From: Akkermansia muciniphila
GTDB taxonomy: Bacteria; Verrucomicrobiota; Verrucomicrobiia; Opitutales; Opitutaceae
Length of the DNA: 58,638 nucleotides
Reading direction: 5' to 3'
Assembly: GCA_945888375.1 (NCBI GenBank)
Contig: CAMCZZ010000021.1
Coordinates: 1-58,638 of the forward strand
The translations under genes were made by a program, and so were the position numbers. This document shows positions 33,728 to 43,501 of the stretch, in pieces. Positions within the stretch are counted from its first letter, which is position 1. Each line of letters begins with the position of its first letter. The notes under the pieces are model-generated. The model worked only from the letters and a program-made list of their open reading frames with translations. It made no database searches and was not told the DNA's origin.

Positions 33728-35077
33728 ATGAGTAAAACCTCCACCACCGTCCGCCTGAGTTATGCAGCCAGCGATGTCGCCGGCCAGATGCTCTTCTGCT
33801 GGATCATGTGGTATCTGCCTTTTTACCTCACCGATACGGTTCGCATCTCGGCGGCCGCTGTAGGCACAATCCTGCTCGCGGCACGATGGATTGATGCGAT
33901 TGATGCGCCGATCTGGGGACTGATTTTTGATCACACGCGCAGTCGCTGGGGCAAGAGCCGGCCATGGTTTCTCTGGCTTTGTGGGCCGTTTGCACTTTTC
34001 GGGGTTCTCTCCTTTCTCACCCCCGACCTAAGCTATGGCGCCAAGATAGCCTACGCCGCCATTACCTATATCGGGTGCAATGTCCTCTACACCGGTATCA
34101 ATACCCCGGTTACCTCCATCTTGTCCGCCCTCACGCCCGATCCAGCGGAGCGCCTCACCTTGACCACTTTCCGGATGTTCGGCTCGAAACTCGGAGTGCT
34201 GCTGGTGAACCTTACCGGCCTGGAACTCGTTCACCTGCTGGGCAAGGGCGACGACCGACGGGGCTTTATGATGGCGGTGCCGATCTTTGCCGTGCTGTCC
34301 GTAGGTTTATTCCTTTTCGCTTTCCGGAATCTAAAGGAGACCGTTCCGGTTGAGACCAAACCGATGTCCCTTCGAGGTGGCTTGGGCGCTTTGCGCGGCA
34401 ACTGGCCCTGGTTTATCATCTTTGCTAGTAGCTTGTTTTTCTGGGTGGGTTTCATCGCCAGAGTAACGGTCGCACCGCATTTTTTTGAATACGTGCTCCA
34501 TCGCCCCGACTTGCTGAAGCTCGCCAACAGCCTGGACTTCGCCTCGCTCGCCAGCGCCTTGCTGCTGCCTTGGTTTTGCCGTCGGGTTTCCAAAAGCACC
34601 GTGTGGATAATGGGGCTGGCCGGCATGGTGCTCGGCCAACTTATTCTATGGATGGGAATGCGTGGCGCGGTGCCGTCAGTTGGTCTGGTGATGGGGGGAT
34701 GGACGCTGTGCTTCGTTGCCAGCGGAGCAGCCATGGCCATGCCGTTTTCGGTGCTTTCTGAAAGTGTAGATTACGGGGAATGGAAGACGGGATTGCGGGC
34801 GGCCGGTTTGCTGACCGCTGTCGGTGCCGCCTTCTGCCTGAAAGCCGGCGCCGGGCTGGGCGGGGCGCTTCCGATGTGGCTGTTGGATGCCGCAGGGTAT
34901 GTGCCCAAGAGCGAACAAACTCCCGCCGCGCTAAAATCAATTATCACCGGCGTCCTGTGGCTGCCCGCAGCCTGCTTTATCCTGAGCTTGATTCCGGTTC
35001 TTTTTTACCGGCGCTTTGAAAGGCTGGAACCGCGGATTAGGAGCGAGTTGGCGCAACGTCGCGCCGCCGCGACATGA
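33728..35077 (+). CDS. GPH-family glycoside:cation symporter
   Basis: 449 residues with about twelve membrane helices. GPH hallmarks are DHTRSRWGKSRPW in the loop after helix 2 and VDYGEWKTGLRAAG in the C-terminal half. It should import a glycoside or sugar with Na+ or H+ across the inner membrane. It starts 28 bases after the Gfo/Idh stop, and its stop overlaps the start of the next gene by four bases (ATGA). Confidence 0.9.
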   Translation: MSKTSTTVRLSYAASDVAGQMLFCWIMWYLPFYLTDTVRISAAAVGTILLAARWIDAIDAPIWGLIFDHTRSRWGKSRPWFLWLCGPFALFGVLSFLTPDLSYGAKIAYAAITYIGCNVLYTGINTPVTSILSALTPDPAERLTLTTFRMFGSKLGVLLVNLTGLELVHLLGKGDDRRGFMMAVPIFAVLSVGLFLFAFRNLKETVPVETKPMSLRGGLGALRGNWPWFIIFASSLFFWVGFIARVTVAPHFFEYVLHRPDLLKLANSLDFASLASALLLPWFCRRVSKSTVWIMGLAGMVLGQLILWMGMRGAVPSVGLVMGGWTLCFVASGAAMAMPFSVLSESVDYGEWKTGLRAAGLLTAVGAAFCLKAGAGLGGALPMWLLDAAGYVPKSEQTPAALKSIITGVLWLPAACFILSLIPVLFYRRFERLEPRIRSELAQRRAAAT

Positions 35078-35964
35078 AATCGCCAGCCTGGCTGGCCGGC
35101 CTGCTGGCTCTCACTATTTCGGCCTCGGCAGCGGAAACTCCCTACTACCGTGTAGCGGTCTGCGACTGGATGATTCTCAAGCGCCAGAAAATCGGCGCTT
35201 TCCAGCTCGCGAAAGATATCGGGGCCGACGGAGTCGAGGTGGATATGGGCGGGCTAGGCGACCGGCATTCTTTCGATAATAAACTCTGCGATCCTGCGGT
35301 GCGTGGACAATTTCTCGCCAAGGCGCGGGAACTTGGCCTGGAAATAAGTTCCATCGCAATGTCGGCATTCTACGCCCAGTCCTTCGCGGAACGCGAAGGC
35401 GTTGACCACATGGTGCAAGAAGCGATCGAAACCGCGAAAGGGATGGGGGTTTCCGTGCTCTATCTGCCGCTTGGAGTGCGAGGAGATCTGGTCAAGCACC
35501 CCGAATTGCGTGAAGCCATCGTTAAGCGCCTCCAAGCCGCCGGGCGCCAAGCCGAGGCGGCGGACGTGATTATTGGCATCGAAACCGCGCTTGATGCCAA
35601 AGTAGAATCCGCACTACTCGATGAAATCGGTTCTCACGCAGTAAAGAGCTACTTTAACTTTGCGAATGCGCTTCAAAACGGACGCGACATATGCCTAGAA
35701 CTTAAGGCGCTAGGTCGACATCGGATCGTGCAGATTCACGCGACAAACAGCGATGGTGCTTGGTTGCAAAACGATCCACAAGTGGACCTGCCAAAAATCA
35801 AGGCGACCTTGCAGGCGATGAATTGGAGCGGGTGGTTGGTTATCGAACGCTCGCGGGATGCCTCGCAGCCGCGCGAAGTAGTATTCAATTTCAAAGCTAA
35901 TGCCGCGTATTTAAAACAAATCTTCGGAGTTGAGAAACCTTCCACGATACGGAGCCAAGAATAA
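35074..35964 (+). CDS. Exported TIM-barrel sugar isomerase/epimerase-like protein
   Basis: 296 residues, translationally coupled to the symporter gene. A signal peptide (about 1-20, ending SASA-AE) precedes a xylose-isomerase-like TIM barrel of the AP-endonuclease-2 family. Barrel strands include ADGVEVDMGG, IIGIETAL (metal-binding Glu) and IVQIHATNSDG (His). Most relatives are cytoplasmic; the export signal marks the periplasmic subset associated with Gfo/Idh enzymes. It could epimerise, isomerise or eliminate on a keto-sugar. The exact reaction is unknown. Confidence 0.82.
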   Translation: MKSPAWLAGLLALTISASAAETPYYRVAVCDWMILKRQKIGAFQLAKDIGADGVEVDMGGLGDRHSFDNKLCDPAVRGQFLAKARELGLEISSIAMSAFYAQSFAEREGVDHMVQEAIETAKGMGVSVLYLPLGVRGDLVKHPELREAIVKRLQAAGRQAEAADVIIGIETALDAKVESALLDEIGSHAVKSYFNFANALQNGRDICLELKALGRHRIVQIHATNSDGAWLQNDPQVDLPKIKATLQAMNWSGWLVIERSRDASQPREVVFNFKANAAYLKQIFGVEKPSTIRSQE

Positions 35965-36028
35965 CTATAAAACAGGTCCTTGGGGGAAGCGCTAGCAATA
36001 CGCCACCGCCACTTTAACTTACCCGTAT

Positions 36029-38467
36029 ATGGCACTGTATTCGTTTCGTCTGCTTTACATCCACCTGCTTGGTTTTTCAAGTTGCTTGCTGCTGGCATCA
36101 GCGGCGCCGCCGCGGGAAACCAACTTATATACTGGGTGGCGTTTTCATCAAGGGGAAGCATGGGGTGCAGAAGCCGAGGACTTCGAAGACTCAAACTGGA
36201 CGCCCGTGATCCTGCCTCACGACTGGAGCATTCCTGGGCCAAAGAATGCCTCGGCTCCAGCAGCGGGTCACGGAGGCTATTTCCCAACCGGCGTGGGTTG
36301 GTATCGTCTTTCGTTTTTCGCGCCACAATCGTGGAATGGCAAATGCGTTGAAATCGAATTCGAAGGCGCGGCCATGGGCGCGCAAGTTTGGTTGAATGGC
36401 TCGAAACTGGGAAATTGGTTATACGGTTATACGCCATTCCATTTTAACCTGAATCGGCAGCTAAAAATCGGGAAGGGAAACGTCCTGACTGTTCGAGTGG
36501 ACAACTCGACACAGCCCAACAGTCGTTGGTATTCAGGGTCCGGACTCTACCGGCCGGCCCGTTTACGTGTCACCGACCCAGTGCACATGCCGCCAGGGGG
36601 AATATGGGTAACAACCGAAGAACTAACCGCCCAATATGCTCGGCTCGGTGTGCACGCTGAAATCGTAAACTCTACTTCTGAAACTCGGGCCGTAACACTT
36701 GAGTGCCATATTCTCGATTCACGCGACCGCGTGGTTGGAGCGGCCCAAACCAAGGCGACTTTAGAAACAGAACAACGCTGGAAGGGGTCTCTGGACGTGA
36801 AGATGGGCAAGCCGTTGAGCTGGAGTCCGGAATCTCCAAATCTATATAGCGTTCGAACTCGCGTGAGGGGTTATGACGGTAACCTCCTTGATGAAACTTC
36901 CACCCGGTTCGGGATTCGCACTTTGCGCGTATCTGCCGAGCACGGTTTTTTATTAAACAACCAACCAGTCAAATTATTTGGAGGCAATCTTCACCATGAT
37001 AATGGATTACTCGGAAGCGCATCCTTTAACCGGGCCGAGGAGCGTAAAGTGGAATTACTAAAAGTGGCAGGTTTTAATGCGGTGCGGACAGCGCATAACC
37101 CTCCTTCCGCATCCTTTCTCAATGCCTGCGATCGTCTCGGGCTGCTTGTCGTCAATGAAGTATTTGACGGCTGGAAGAAACCAAAAAACAAATACGACTA
37201 CAGCGCATTCTTCGAAGAATCGTGGGATAAAGACGTCGAGGCATGGGTTCGCCGCGATCGCCATCGCCCTTCAGTCATAATGTGGAGCACGGGAAATGAG
37301 ATGTTTGAACGCGGAACCGTGCAGGGCCAAAGCATCGCTAGCGAGCTCTCTAACCGAATCCGCATGCTAGATTCTACTAGACCGATCACAGCCGGTGTAA
37401 ACGGTCTGGGGGCCACCGAGAAGTGGCCGCAACTGGACCCCCTCTTCGCGACGCTGGATGTAGCGGGCTACAACTACGAACTACAGCACGCTCAAGCCGA
37501 TCATAAACGAGTGCCTGGGCGTGTTATCATGGCTTCTGAATCCTATCAAAACGAGGCGTTTACCAACTGGACGATGATGCTGATGCATCCCTACATAATA
37601 GGGGATTTTGTCTGGAGCGCGCTCGATTATCTCGGTGAAGCCGGCATTGGCCGCGTGTATCCGCCAGGACAGGATGCTAAAAAGCACTGGGAAGGAGAGA
37701 TGTTTCCATGGCATGGCTCCTATTGCGGCGACACGGACTTAACCGGTTGGCGCAAACCGGTTTCACACTACCGGCAAATTATTTGGGACCGAGGGAAAAA
37801 ATTATACGCCGCTATACGCGTTCCTGCACCCGCTTCCGGAAATTGGTCGCTAACTCCATGGGCCGTTGCCCCGATGATGCCTTCCTGGACATGGCCAGGT
37901 CAGGAGGGGCGACCGCTCACAGTCGAAGTTTATTCACGCTACGAGGCGGTCAGGCTCGAACTTAACGGAGAAGTGCTGGGCGTTAGCCCCACGACCCAAA
38001 GGGAGGAGTTCAAAGCCGTTTTCGAGGTGCCATATGTCACTGGAAAACTAAAGGCGATTGGCTTGATCGCAGGACGACCAGTCGAAACCTTTACATTGCA
38101 AACCGCAGGCGAAACTGCAAAACTACGCTTGTCCGTGGATCGCAGGCAACTAAAGGCTAACGGCCAAGATCTGGCCCACGTTACTATCGAAGCGCTAGAT
38201 AAATATAATGTGTTGCAACCAAACGCGAACCCGCAAGTAACTTTAAAGATCGAGGGGGCGGGGTCACTAGCCGGCCTTGGATCCGGCGATATGACATCGC
38301 TTGAGTCTTATGCGGGAACTACGCGGATGCTTTACCAAGGTCGCGCTTTGGCCGTGGTGCGGGCGGGAGATCAACCGGGGAATATCACACTCACAGTCAG
38401 CACGCCCGGACTACCAAGCGTAAAACTAACACTCAAAACCCAAAACACTAAAAGGGAACGGAACTAA
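36029..38467 (+). CDS. Secreted GH2 beta-galactosidase-like enzyme
   Basis: 812 residues. Signal peptide at about 1-26 (ends LLASA-AP). GH2 order: jelly roll (about 33-185), Ig-like domain (190-300), TIM barrel (300-575) with acid/base E424 in MWSTGNEMF and nucleophile E504 in MASESYQN. These are followed by a DUF4982-like segment (about 600-670) and a C-terminal GH2 domain-5-like region (about 705-805). It cleaves terminal beta-galactoside or related bonds outside the cytoplasm. It follows the isomerase gene after 64 bases on the same strand. Base composition is clearly more AT-rich than the genes before it. Confidence 0.9.
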   Translation: MALYSFRLLYIHLLGFSSCLLLASAAPPRETNLYTGWRFHQGEAWGAEAEDFEDSNWTPVILPHDWSIPGPKNASAPAAGHGGYFPTGVGWYRLSFFAPQSWNGKCVEIEFEGAAMGAQVWLNGSKLGNWLYGYTPFHFNLNRQLKIGKGNVLTVRVDNSTQPNSRWYSGSGLYRPARLRVTDPVHMPPGGIWVTTEELTAQYARLGVHAEIVNSTSETRAVTLECHILDSRDRVVGAAQTKATLETEQRWKGSLDVKMGKPLSWSPESPNLYSVRTRVRGYDGNLLDETSTRFGIRTLRVSAEHGFLLNNQPVKLFGGNLHHDNGLLGSASFNRAEERKVELLKVAGFNAVRTAHNPPSASFLNACDRLGLLVVNEVFDGWKKPKNKYDYSAFFEESWDKDVEAWVRRDRHRPSVIMWSTGNEMFERGTVQGQSIASELSNRIRMLDSTRPITAGVNGLGATEKWPQLDPLFATLDVAGYNYELQHAQADHKRVPGRVIMASESYQNEAFTNWTMMLMHPYIIGDFVWSALDYLGEAGIGRVYPPGQDAKKHWEGEMFPWHGSYCGDTDLTGWRKPVSHYRQIIWDRGKKLYAAIRVPAPASGNWSLTPWAVAPMMPSWTWPGQEGRPLTVEVYSRYEAVRLELNGEVLGVSPTTQREEFKAVFEVPYVTGKLKAIGLIAGRPVETFTLQTAGETAKLRLSVDRRQLKANGQDLAHVTIEALDKYNVLQPNANPQVTLKIEGAGSLAGLGSGDMTSLESYAGTTRMLYQGRALAVVRAGDQPGNITLTVSTPGLPSVKLTLKTQNTKRERN

Positions 38468-38517
38468 GTTTGCCGACTAAACTCCTCTCCGCCATTTCTC
38501 AATTTATATACACAATC

Positions 38518-40620
38518 ATGAAGCAACTCCCCCGCCTAATCCTGTTTATAATAACTTTTTTATTTACTAAAATTTATATGGCTGGCGCCGAAATTCCAGC
38601 CAACCCACAATCGGTGCCACCGTTAATGTATGGCTGCGCATGGTATCCGGAGCAATGGCCGGAATCCGAGTGGGAATCTGATCTCGCGAACATGCAGGCC
38701 GCAGGCATGACTATGGTTCGCATCGGCGAATTTGCCTGGAGTTCACTAGAGCCTGACGAGAATATCTATAATCTTGACTGGATGGAGCGGGCAATAAAAG
38801 CGGCGGCAAAGCATGGCATGGTTACAATCTTGGGCACGCCAACAGACACGCCTCCCGCTTGGATGACGACAAAATATCCAGAAGTTCTGCGCGTCACCGA
38901 AGATGGCACTCGGCTTCAGCACGGCTCTCGCAGGCATTTTTCTATAGGTAGCGAAAAATATCGGAGCTTTTGCAAAAAAATCGTCGAGCAAATGGCTAAA
39001 CGCTTTGGGCATAACCCCCATGTGGTAGCTTGGCAAATTGGGAACGAATATACCGAGGATTCCTTCGACCAAGAATCCCGCGCCCGCTTTCATCTTTGGC
39101 TAGAAAAAAAATACGGTAACTTGGACGAACTTAATAAAAACTGGGGGACCGCCTATTGGAGTCAAACCTACACCAAGTGGAACCAAATTCCTATGACCAC
39201 GGGCCGATCCAACCCGGGTTTACTCTTGGAATACAAACGCTTCGTGACTGACACATGGCGCGACTTTCAAAGAGACCAGCTGAAGGTTATTAACCACTAC
39301 GCAGAATCCAGGCAACTAACAACAACAAACCTAGGCGGTCTGGGCTGGGCCAATCGCTTCAATCGACAACACATTGCCGCCGACCTAGACATCATCTCTT
39401 GGGATGAATATCTTGGGGCTGGCTGGTTTGATAAAAATAAAAACGGAACTGGACATTTGGACCCTTTGAGAAGCGGTGCTACCCATGATCTTGTGCGCGG
39501 GTGGAAACAAAAGAACTTTTGGGTTATGGAAATGCCGCCAGGCTTTGTGGATTGGGGCCCTGTAAGCAACGCACTGGATCCAGGTGAAACACGTGCTATG
39601 GCGTGGCATGCAGTTGGTCACGGCGCGGACGCCATAGCTTTTTGGCAATGGCGTAGCGCACTCAATGGACAAGAACAATACCATGGCTCAATCGTCGGTC
39701 CAGATGGCACTCCCTTGCCTATATATGAAGAAATCGCCCAAACTGGCGCTGAATTCAAAAAGGCCGGAGCTACTTTAGCCGGCACACAACCTGTATCTCA
39801 AGTGGCATTAATACATGATTACGAAAGTCGCTGGGCCATTGAATTTAACCCATTTACCCAGCGCTACGATCAGATGCAACTTTTAATCGATTACTATCGT
39901 GCTCTGCATCAGAAAACCCAATCGGTAGACATAATAACCCCAGAGATGGACCTTTCCCGCTATAAATTGGTCGTGGCACCTAGTCTTAATATTATATCAC
40001 CCGCGCTCGCCGCAAAACTTATTCAATATGTCCGCGCTGGTGGCTATCTTGTGCTCGGTCCACGCAGCGGTATGAAAAATGAATTCAATGCACTCAATTT
40101 GGAACGACAGCCTGGCCCACTCTCCAAATCAACAGGTTGCTGCGTTGAACAATTCTATGCACTAATTGAAGATGTTACCATAAGCGGAACTTGGGGAACG
40201 GGCAAAGCTACAATTTGGGCTGAACGACTTCAACAACTGACCAAAGATGCGGAGGTAATGTTGAGATTCGACAAAGGGAGCAACTGGCTAAGCGACGCGC
40301 CTGCCGCTGTTCGTCGCCAAGATGGTGATGGCACTATTATATACCTTGGAGCCATTTTAGACAATAACCTCATGGAGCATGTTTCGTCAATCTGGATAAA
40401 TGAAGCCGGCCTCAGTTCGTCCCTGATCCCGGTTCCCCCGGGGATAAAAGTGAGTCGCAGGGTCGGCCTTCACCACGAAGTTTTTGTTATTTCAAATTTC
40501 TCAAAAACCCCTGAATTAATAACTCTACCGAATCCGATGGTAGATGTCCTCACCGGCAATGAGGTTAAATCGTTTACCCTACCCCAATACGGGGTATTAA
40601 TTTTAAAACAGAATACCTAG
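38518..40620 (+). CDS. Secreted GH42 beta-galactosidase
   Basis: 700 residues from ATG 38,518. A hydrophobic N-terminus (about 5-24) suggests export, unusual for GH42, which is more often cytoplasmic. The A domain barrel starts YGCAWYPEQWPESEW. The acid/base is E177 in AWQIGNEYTED and the nucleophile is E338 in WVMEMPPG. The GH42 trimerisation-type domain B (about 400-610) and the beta domain C follow. It is the last gene of the operon, 50 bases after the GH2 stop. Codon use is markedly AT-rich (many AAA, ATA, TTA codons) compared with the window's average, consistent with recent acquisition. Confidence 0.93.
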   Translation: MKQLPRLILFIITFLFTKIYMAGAEIPANPQSVPPLMYGCAWYPEQWPESEWESDLANMQAAGMTMVRIGEFAWSSLEPDENIYNLDWMERAIKAAAKHGMVTILGTPTDTPPAWMTTKYPEVLRVTEDGTRLQHGSRRHFSIGSEKYRSFCKKIVEQMAKRFGHNPHVVAWQIGNEYTEDSFDQESRARFHLWLEKKYGNLDELNKNWGTAYWSQTYTKWNQIPMTTGRSNPGLLLEYKRFVTDTWRDFQRDQLKVINHYAESRQLTTTNLGGLGWANRFNRQHIAADLDIISWDEYLGAGWFDKNKNGTGHLDPLRSGATHDLVRGWKQKNFWVMEMPPGFVDWGPVSNALDPGETRAMAWHAVGHGADAIAFWQWRSALNGQEQYHGSIVGPDGTPLPIYEEIAQTGAEFKKAGATLAGTQPVSQVALIHDYESRWAIEFNPFTQRYDQMQLLIDYYRALHQKTQSVDIITPEMDLSRYKLVVAPSLNIISPALAAKLIQYVRAGGYLVLGPRSGMKNEFNALNLERQPGPLSKSTGCCVEQFYALIEDVTISGTWGTGKATIWAERLQQLTKDAEVMLRFDKGSNWLSDAPAAVRRQDGDGTIIYLGAILDNNLMEHVSSIWINEAGLSSSLIPVPPGIKVSRRVGLHHEVFVISNFSKTPELITLPNPMVDVLTGNEVKSFTLPQYGVLILKQNT

Positions 40621-40835
40621 ATTTACTATAAAAATCTTTCACATGATTTGGCTATGGTCAAGCTGGCCGCTAAATTACTAGGCGGCCTATATTATAGAAG
40701 CGTTTCCCGAAAGTTGAGCAGGCGGGGATGATTATCCAAAGGGGATTTAACTTTTGGAAAAAACATTGTTTCTTAAGAGCCGACTTCAAAGTGCAGGAGA
40801 GCCTTGAGGCCCTTAGGGAATCGAGTCGAACCATG

Positions 40836-41345
40836 TGATCGCATAGCGTCACGCACTGCACCCAGTGGAGGTGTGCCAATCGAAGTAGGACTTGGCGGAG
40901 CGACTGCCGGAGTGTTGGCCAATCCATCCGCTGAGGCGAAAGACGATCGCGGCGGCGCTGAACGAGAAGGAGCTTTATGCGCGCATCGGCCATCTCCTGA
41001 TGGAGATGGATTGGCTCCAAAAAAACTTGGCCCGCTTGGGAGTTTGGGAGCGTCTAGGCCTGATCGAGACGAAGCACCCCAGATTGAGCGTGCCGGGGTC
41101 GGACGAGCTTTCGGAGCCCGCCGCGTTCGACCTGCTCCCACCGACCGGAGCCAGAGCCGGACGAGAACCTCGCGCTGATGCGGTTGATCGACGAGACGTA
41201 TTGGGCGTTCCCTTCCTTCGGTAGTCGGCAGAGGGCAGGGTGCGAGCCAAACTCCCTCCCCTGCACCCCTTCCTGACTTCCCGTCAAAGAACTCAAATCA
41301 TGACTAAAAACACCGTTTAACTGTCACAAAGACGGGGGCCACTTC
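40836..41345 (+). pseudogene. IS3-family transposase remnant (orfA/orfB, frameshifted, internally deleted)
   Basis: One frame reads KTIAAALNEKELYARIGHLL and then MEMDWLQKNLA, the C-terminal end of an IS3 OrfA. It continues as LIETKHPRLSV, the start of OrfB. After a frameshift another frame reads ENLALMRLIDETYWAFPSFG, the next OrfB block. Coding sequence then jumps to the element's 3' end at about 41,227, so most of OrfB with its integrase core is deleted. The last ~118 bases match, inverted, 57,879-57,995. The element cannot be active. About 215 bases between the GH42 stop and this remnant show nothing recognisable except a 6-bp GGCCGC/GCGGCC stem near 40,665. Confidence 0.75.
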
Positions 41346-41349
41346 GGTT

Positions 41350-41930
41350 TCAGGCCGGGCGCTTCGGTCTTTTGCCACGCCGAGTCATCGTGGCGACACA
41401 AAGCCTAGAACGGCGTGCGCAAGGCGGTTGTCATGACGTGAGGGATGCCGAGAAGTCGCAACACGGCAATAAGTAGCCTGGTTCAAAAAGCCGCTCTCGG
41501 CCCGCATGAATGCGATGCGCACCTGGGCGGCACGCGCCGGGGGTCCCGCGCGCGAAGTCGTCGGCGCCCGAGACGCAAGAGGTGTTGCCCAGCCCGTAGC
41601 CAGAAGTGCGCGACGCAGGGCGCCTCGGCCAGGACCGCGACGATGGGGCGGTGGCAAGGCTTGAGACCCAAGTGAAGGGCCTTCAACCCGCTCGCCTTCC
41701 TGCTGGCCTTCCTCGTGCAGAAGGGAAAACGAATCTAGGTCGAGGGTGTAGCCCTCCGCGCGCTCCGATAGATCCCGCAGGCAGGCCACGTGGACTTGGC
41801 CGAGCGCCTCGCTTGCCCTGGGGCCGTGCGCGGCGGGTCAGCTGCTGATCTGCGCACCCGAACCGCATCAAGGAAACGCCTTCCGCGCGCACCACTCTGG
41901 GCGCACTAGTTCACGTCCGAATGATCCCGC
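41350..41930 (-). pseudogene. IS1380-family transposase remnant, frameshifted
   Basis: On the minus strand, pieces in different frames spell conserved IS1380 transposase blocks in the right order. These are RFGCADQ, then YTLDLDSFSLLHEEGQQEGE, then GLKPCHRPIVAVLAEAP followed by VAHFWLRAGQ, then RIAFMRAESGFL. Both ends of the gene are missing. At least two frameshifts are needed to join the blocks, so it is a decayed copy. It lies tail to tail with the IS3 remnant. Confidence 0.72.
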
Positions 41931-41980
41931 ATCAGGCCGTTGTCCCAGCCGGAAAAAGTGTGATCTACCGCCTCCCAGCC

Positions 41981-42883
41981 TCAGATCTTCACCGCCACCG
42001 ATGGCTCCGTCTGCCGGAGCATTGTCACTGCAACCTCCAGACGCTCCGTCCGTGTGCCCTTAAACACTCCGCGCGTCGGGGTGGCGTCGAGGTAGTCCCG
42101 GCCGATCGATACCTTTACATGCCTCTCGCCGGCCACACAGTCGTTAGTCGGATCCAGCGGCCACCAAAAGCCTCCGGGCAGGTGCACCTCCACCCAAGCG
42201 TGACTTTCCGCCGCACCCACCAAAGCCGCCGGCCTGTTCAATTCTACCGCTGTGCGTTGCGCATCCGTCTCGATGTAGCCCGTCACATATCGCGCCGGCA
42301 ACTCGGCCGAACGCAGCACCGCAATCATAACCTGCGCGAAATCCTGGCACACACCGGTTTTCCGAGCCAGTGCCTCCGCCACCGGCGTATCGATGCGCGT
42401 GCTGCCCGTTGCATAAATAAACTCGGATTTGATCCAGCGATTTAGCCGCAATACCGAGTCGCCCAGCGCAAACTCCGGTTTGAAAAACTGGTTGGCCAGC
42501 CGGTGCACCGGAGCCGACATCGGAATCGCCGGGGAAGGCATCAAAAACTCAAATAAACCCAGCCTTTCGCTGCGGTAAATCTGCCTAGCCTCCGAGACAC
42601 TGATGTCCAACGCGGCCTGCGGCGGTGCCCAGGCCTGCGTCTCCACCTCCGCAAAACTCTCCAGCACCAACTCGCCGTGCCGGTGCGCCACTGCAAAGGA
42701 CTCCACCGCGTTGCCAAAATAGTCGGTATAACCGTGCACCCGCCCGCCCGGTCTGGTCTTGAACTCCCGTGCCAGCAAACGTTGCCGCCCGTCCGTCACC
42801 GGCGTCAGCCGCGCCTCCATGAAGGACTCGCTCGCCTCTCCGGCATAGCGATAAATGGTGCGATGGTTGATGCGAAAGCGCAT
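41981..42883 (-). CDS. Transglutaminase-like family protein
   Basis: 300 residues. An N-terminal beta domain (about 1-85, MRFRINHRTIYRYAGE) precedes a transglutaminase core with the Cys-His-Asp triad C179 (GVCQDFAQ), H228 (ESHAWVEV) and D244 (WPLDPTND). This bacterial family contains cysteine-protease-like or amidase-like enzymes, often in pairs with circularly permuted ATP-grasp genes; no such partner is present here. Cytoplasmic by lack of signal. It is divergent from ribH. Substrate unknown. Confidence 0.88.
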   Translation of the reverse strand: MRFRINHRTIYRYAGEASESFMEARLTPVTDGRQRLLAREFKTRPGGRVHGYTDYFGNAVESFAVAHRHGELVLESFAEVETQAWAPPQAALDISVSEARQIYRSERLGLFEFLMPSPAIPMSAPVHRLANQFFKPEFALGDSVLRLNRWIKSEFIYATGSTRIDTPVAEALARKTGVCQDFAQVMIAVLRSAELPARYVTGYIETDAQRTAVELNRPAALVGAAESHAWVEVHLPGGFWWPLDPTNDCVAGERHVKVSIGRDYLDATPTRGVFKGTRTERLEVAVTMLRQTEPSVAVKI

Positions 42884-43029
42884 GGACGAAATGATGAAGA
42901 AAATGCGAGCTGGCGAAACTGGCCGCGCCGGCCCCCGAAAAGCAAGGTTCGGACCGAATCTAAACCCGCGTGTTTTACCGTTTGCCTAGCGCCCCTCCGC
43001 TCCGCATGGCTTGCCGTTCCTTCTTTCGC

Positions 43030-43500
43030 ATGAGCCTCGACGCGCCACAGCCCTTGTCCGTTCCGGGAGCCGGTCTCCGCTTCGGCCTTGTGGCCGCCCG
43101 CTTCAATCCGGCCCTGGTCGCCGCCCTCGTCGCGCGAGCCACCGCCACCCTCGCCGCCGCCGGCGTGCCTCCCGCTTCCATCGAGATCGTCCGTGTCCCC
43201 GGTTCCCACGAAGTGCCCTGGGCCACCCAACGTCTTGCCGCCACCGGCCGTTTCCAGGCCATCATCGCCCTTGGGGTGCTGATCGCCGGCGACACCAACC
43301 ACCACGAAATGGTTGGCAACGCCGTCGCCCACGCCCTGATGCGTGTCTCTCTCGAGACCCGCGTGCCCGTGATCAACGGCGTCATCGTGGTGAATACTCG
43401 CGCCCAGGCCGAGGCCCGCGTGACTGGCACCCATGATCGGGGAGCCGAATTCGCCGCCGCCGCCCTCGAGATGGCCTCCCTCCACCTATCCCTTTCCTGA
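43030..43500 (+). CDS. ribH: 6,7-dimethyl-8-ribityllumazine synthase
   Basis: 156 residues from the ATG giving MSLDAPQPLS, the usual family length; upstream GTG/ATG starts would add a poorly conserved tail. Conserved features: VAARFNPALV, VRVPGSHEVPWATQRLA, GVLIAGDTNHHEMV (catalytic His H91) and the C-terminal GTHDRGAEFAAAALEM. It joins the ribityl-aminopyrimidine with 3,4-dihydroxy-2-butanone-4-phosphate, the product of the RibB domain encoded at 19.7 kb. The usual Arg before the Gly in the VIRG motif is Ala here. One base separates it from nusB. Confidence 0.9.
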   Translation: MSLDAPQPLSVPGAGLRFGLVAARFNPALVAALVARATATLAAAGVPPASIEIVRVPGSHEVPWATQRLAATGRFQAIIALGVLIAGDTNHHEMVGNAVAHALMRVSLETRVPVINGVIVVNTRAQAEARVTGTHDRGAEFAAAALEMASLHLSLS

Positions 43501-43501
43501 G

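Noticed and set aside
40836-41930. Intact insertion sequence
   Set aside because: Transposase blocks are split over several frames and the IS3 core is deleted, so only remnants are present.
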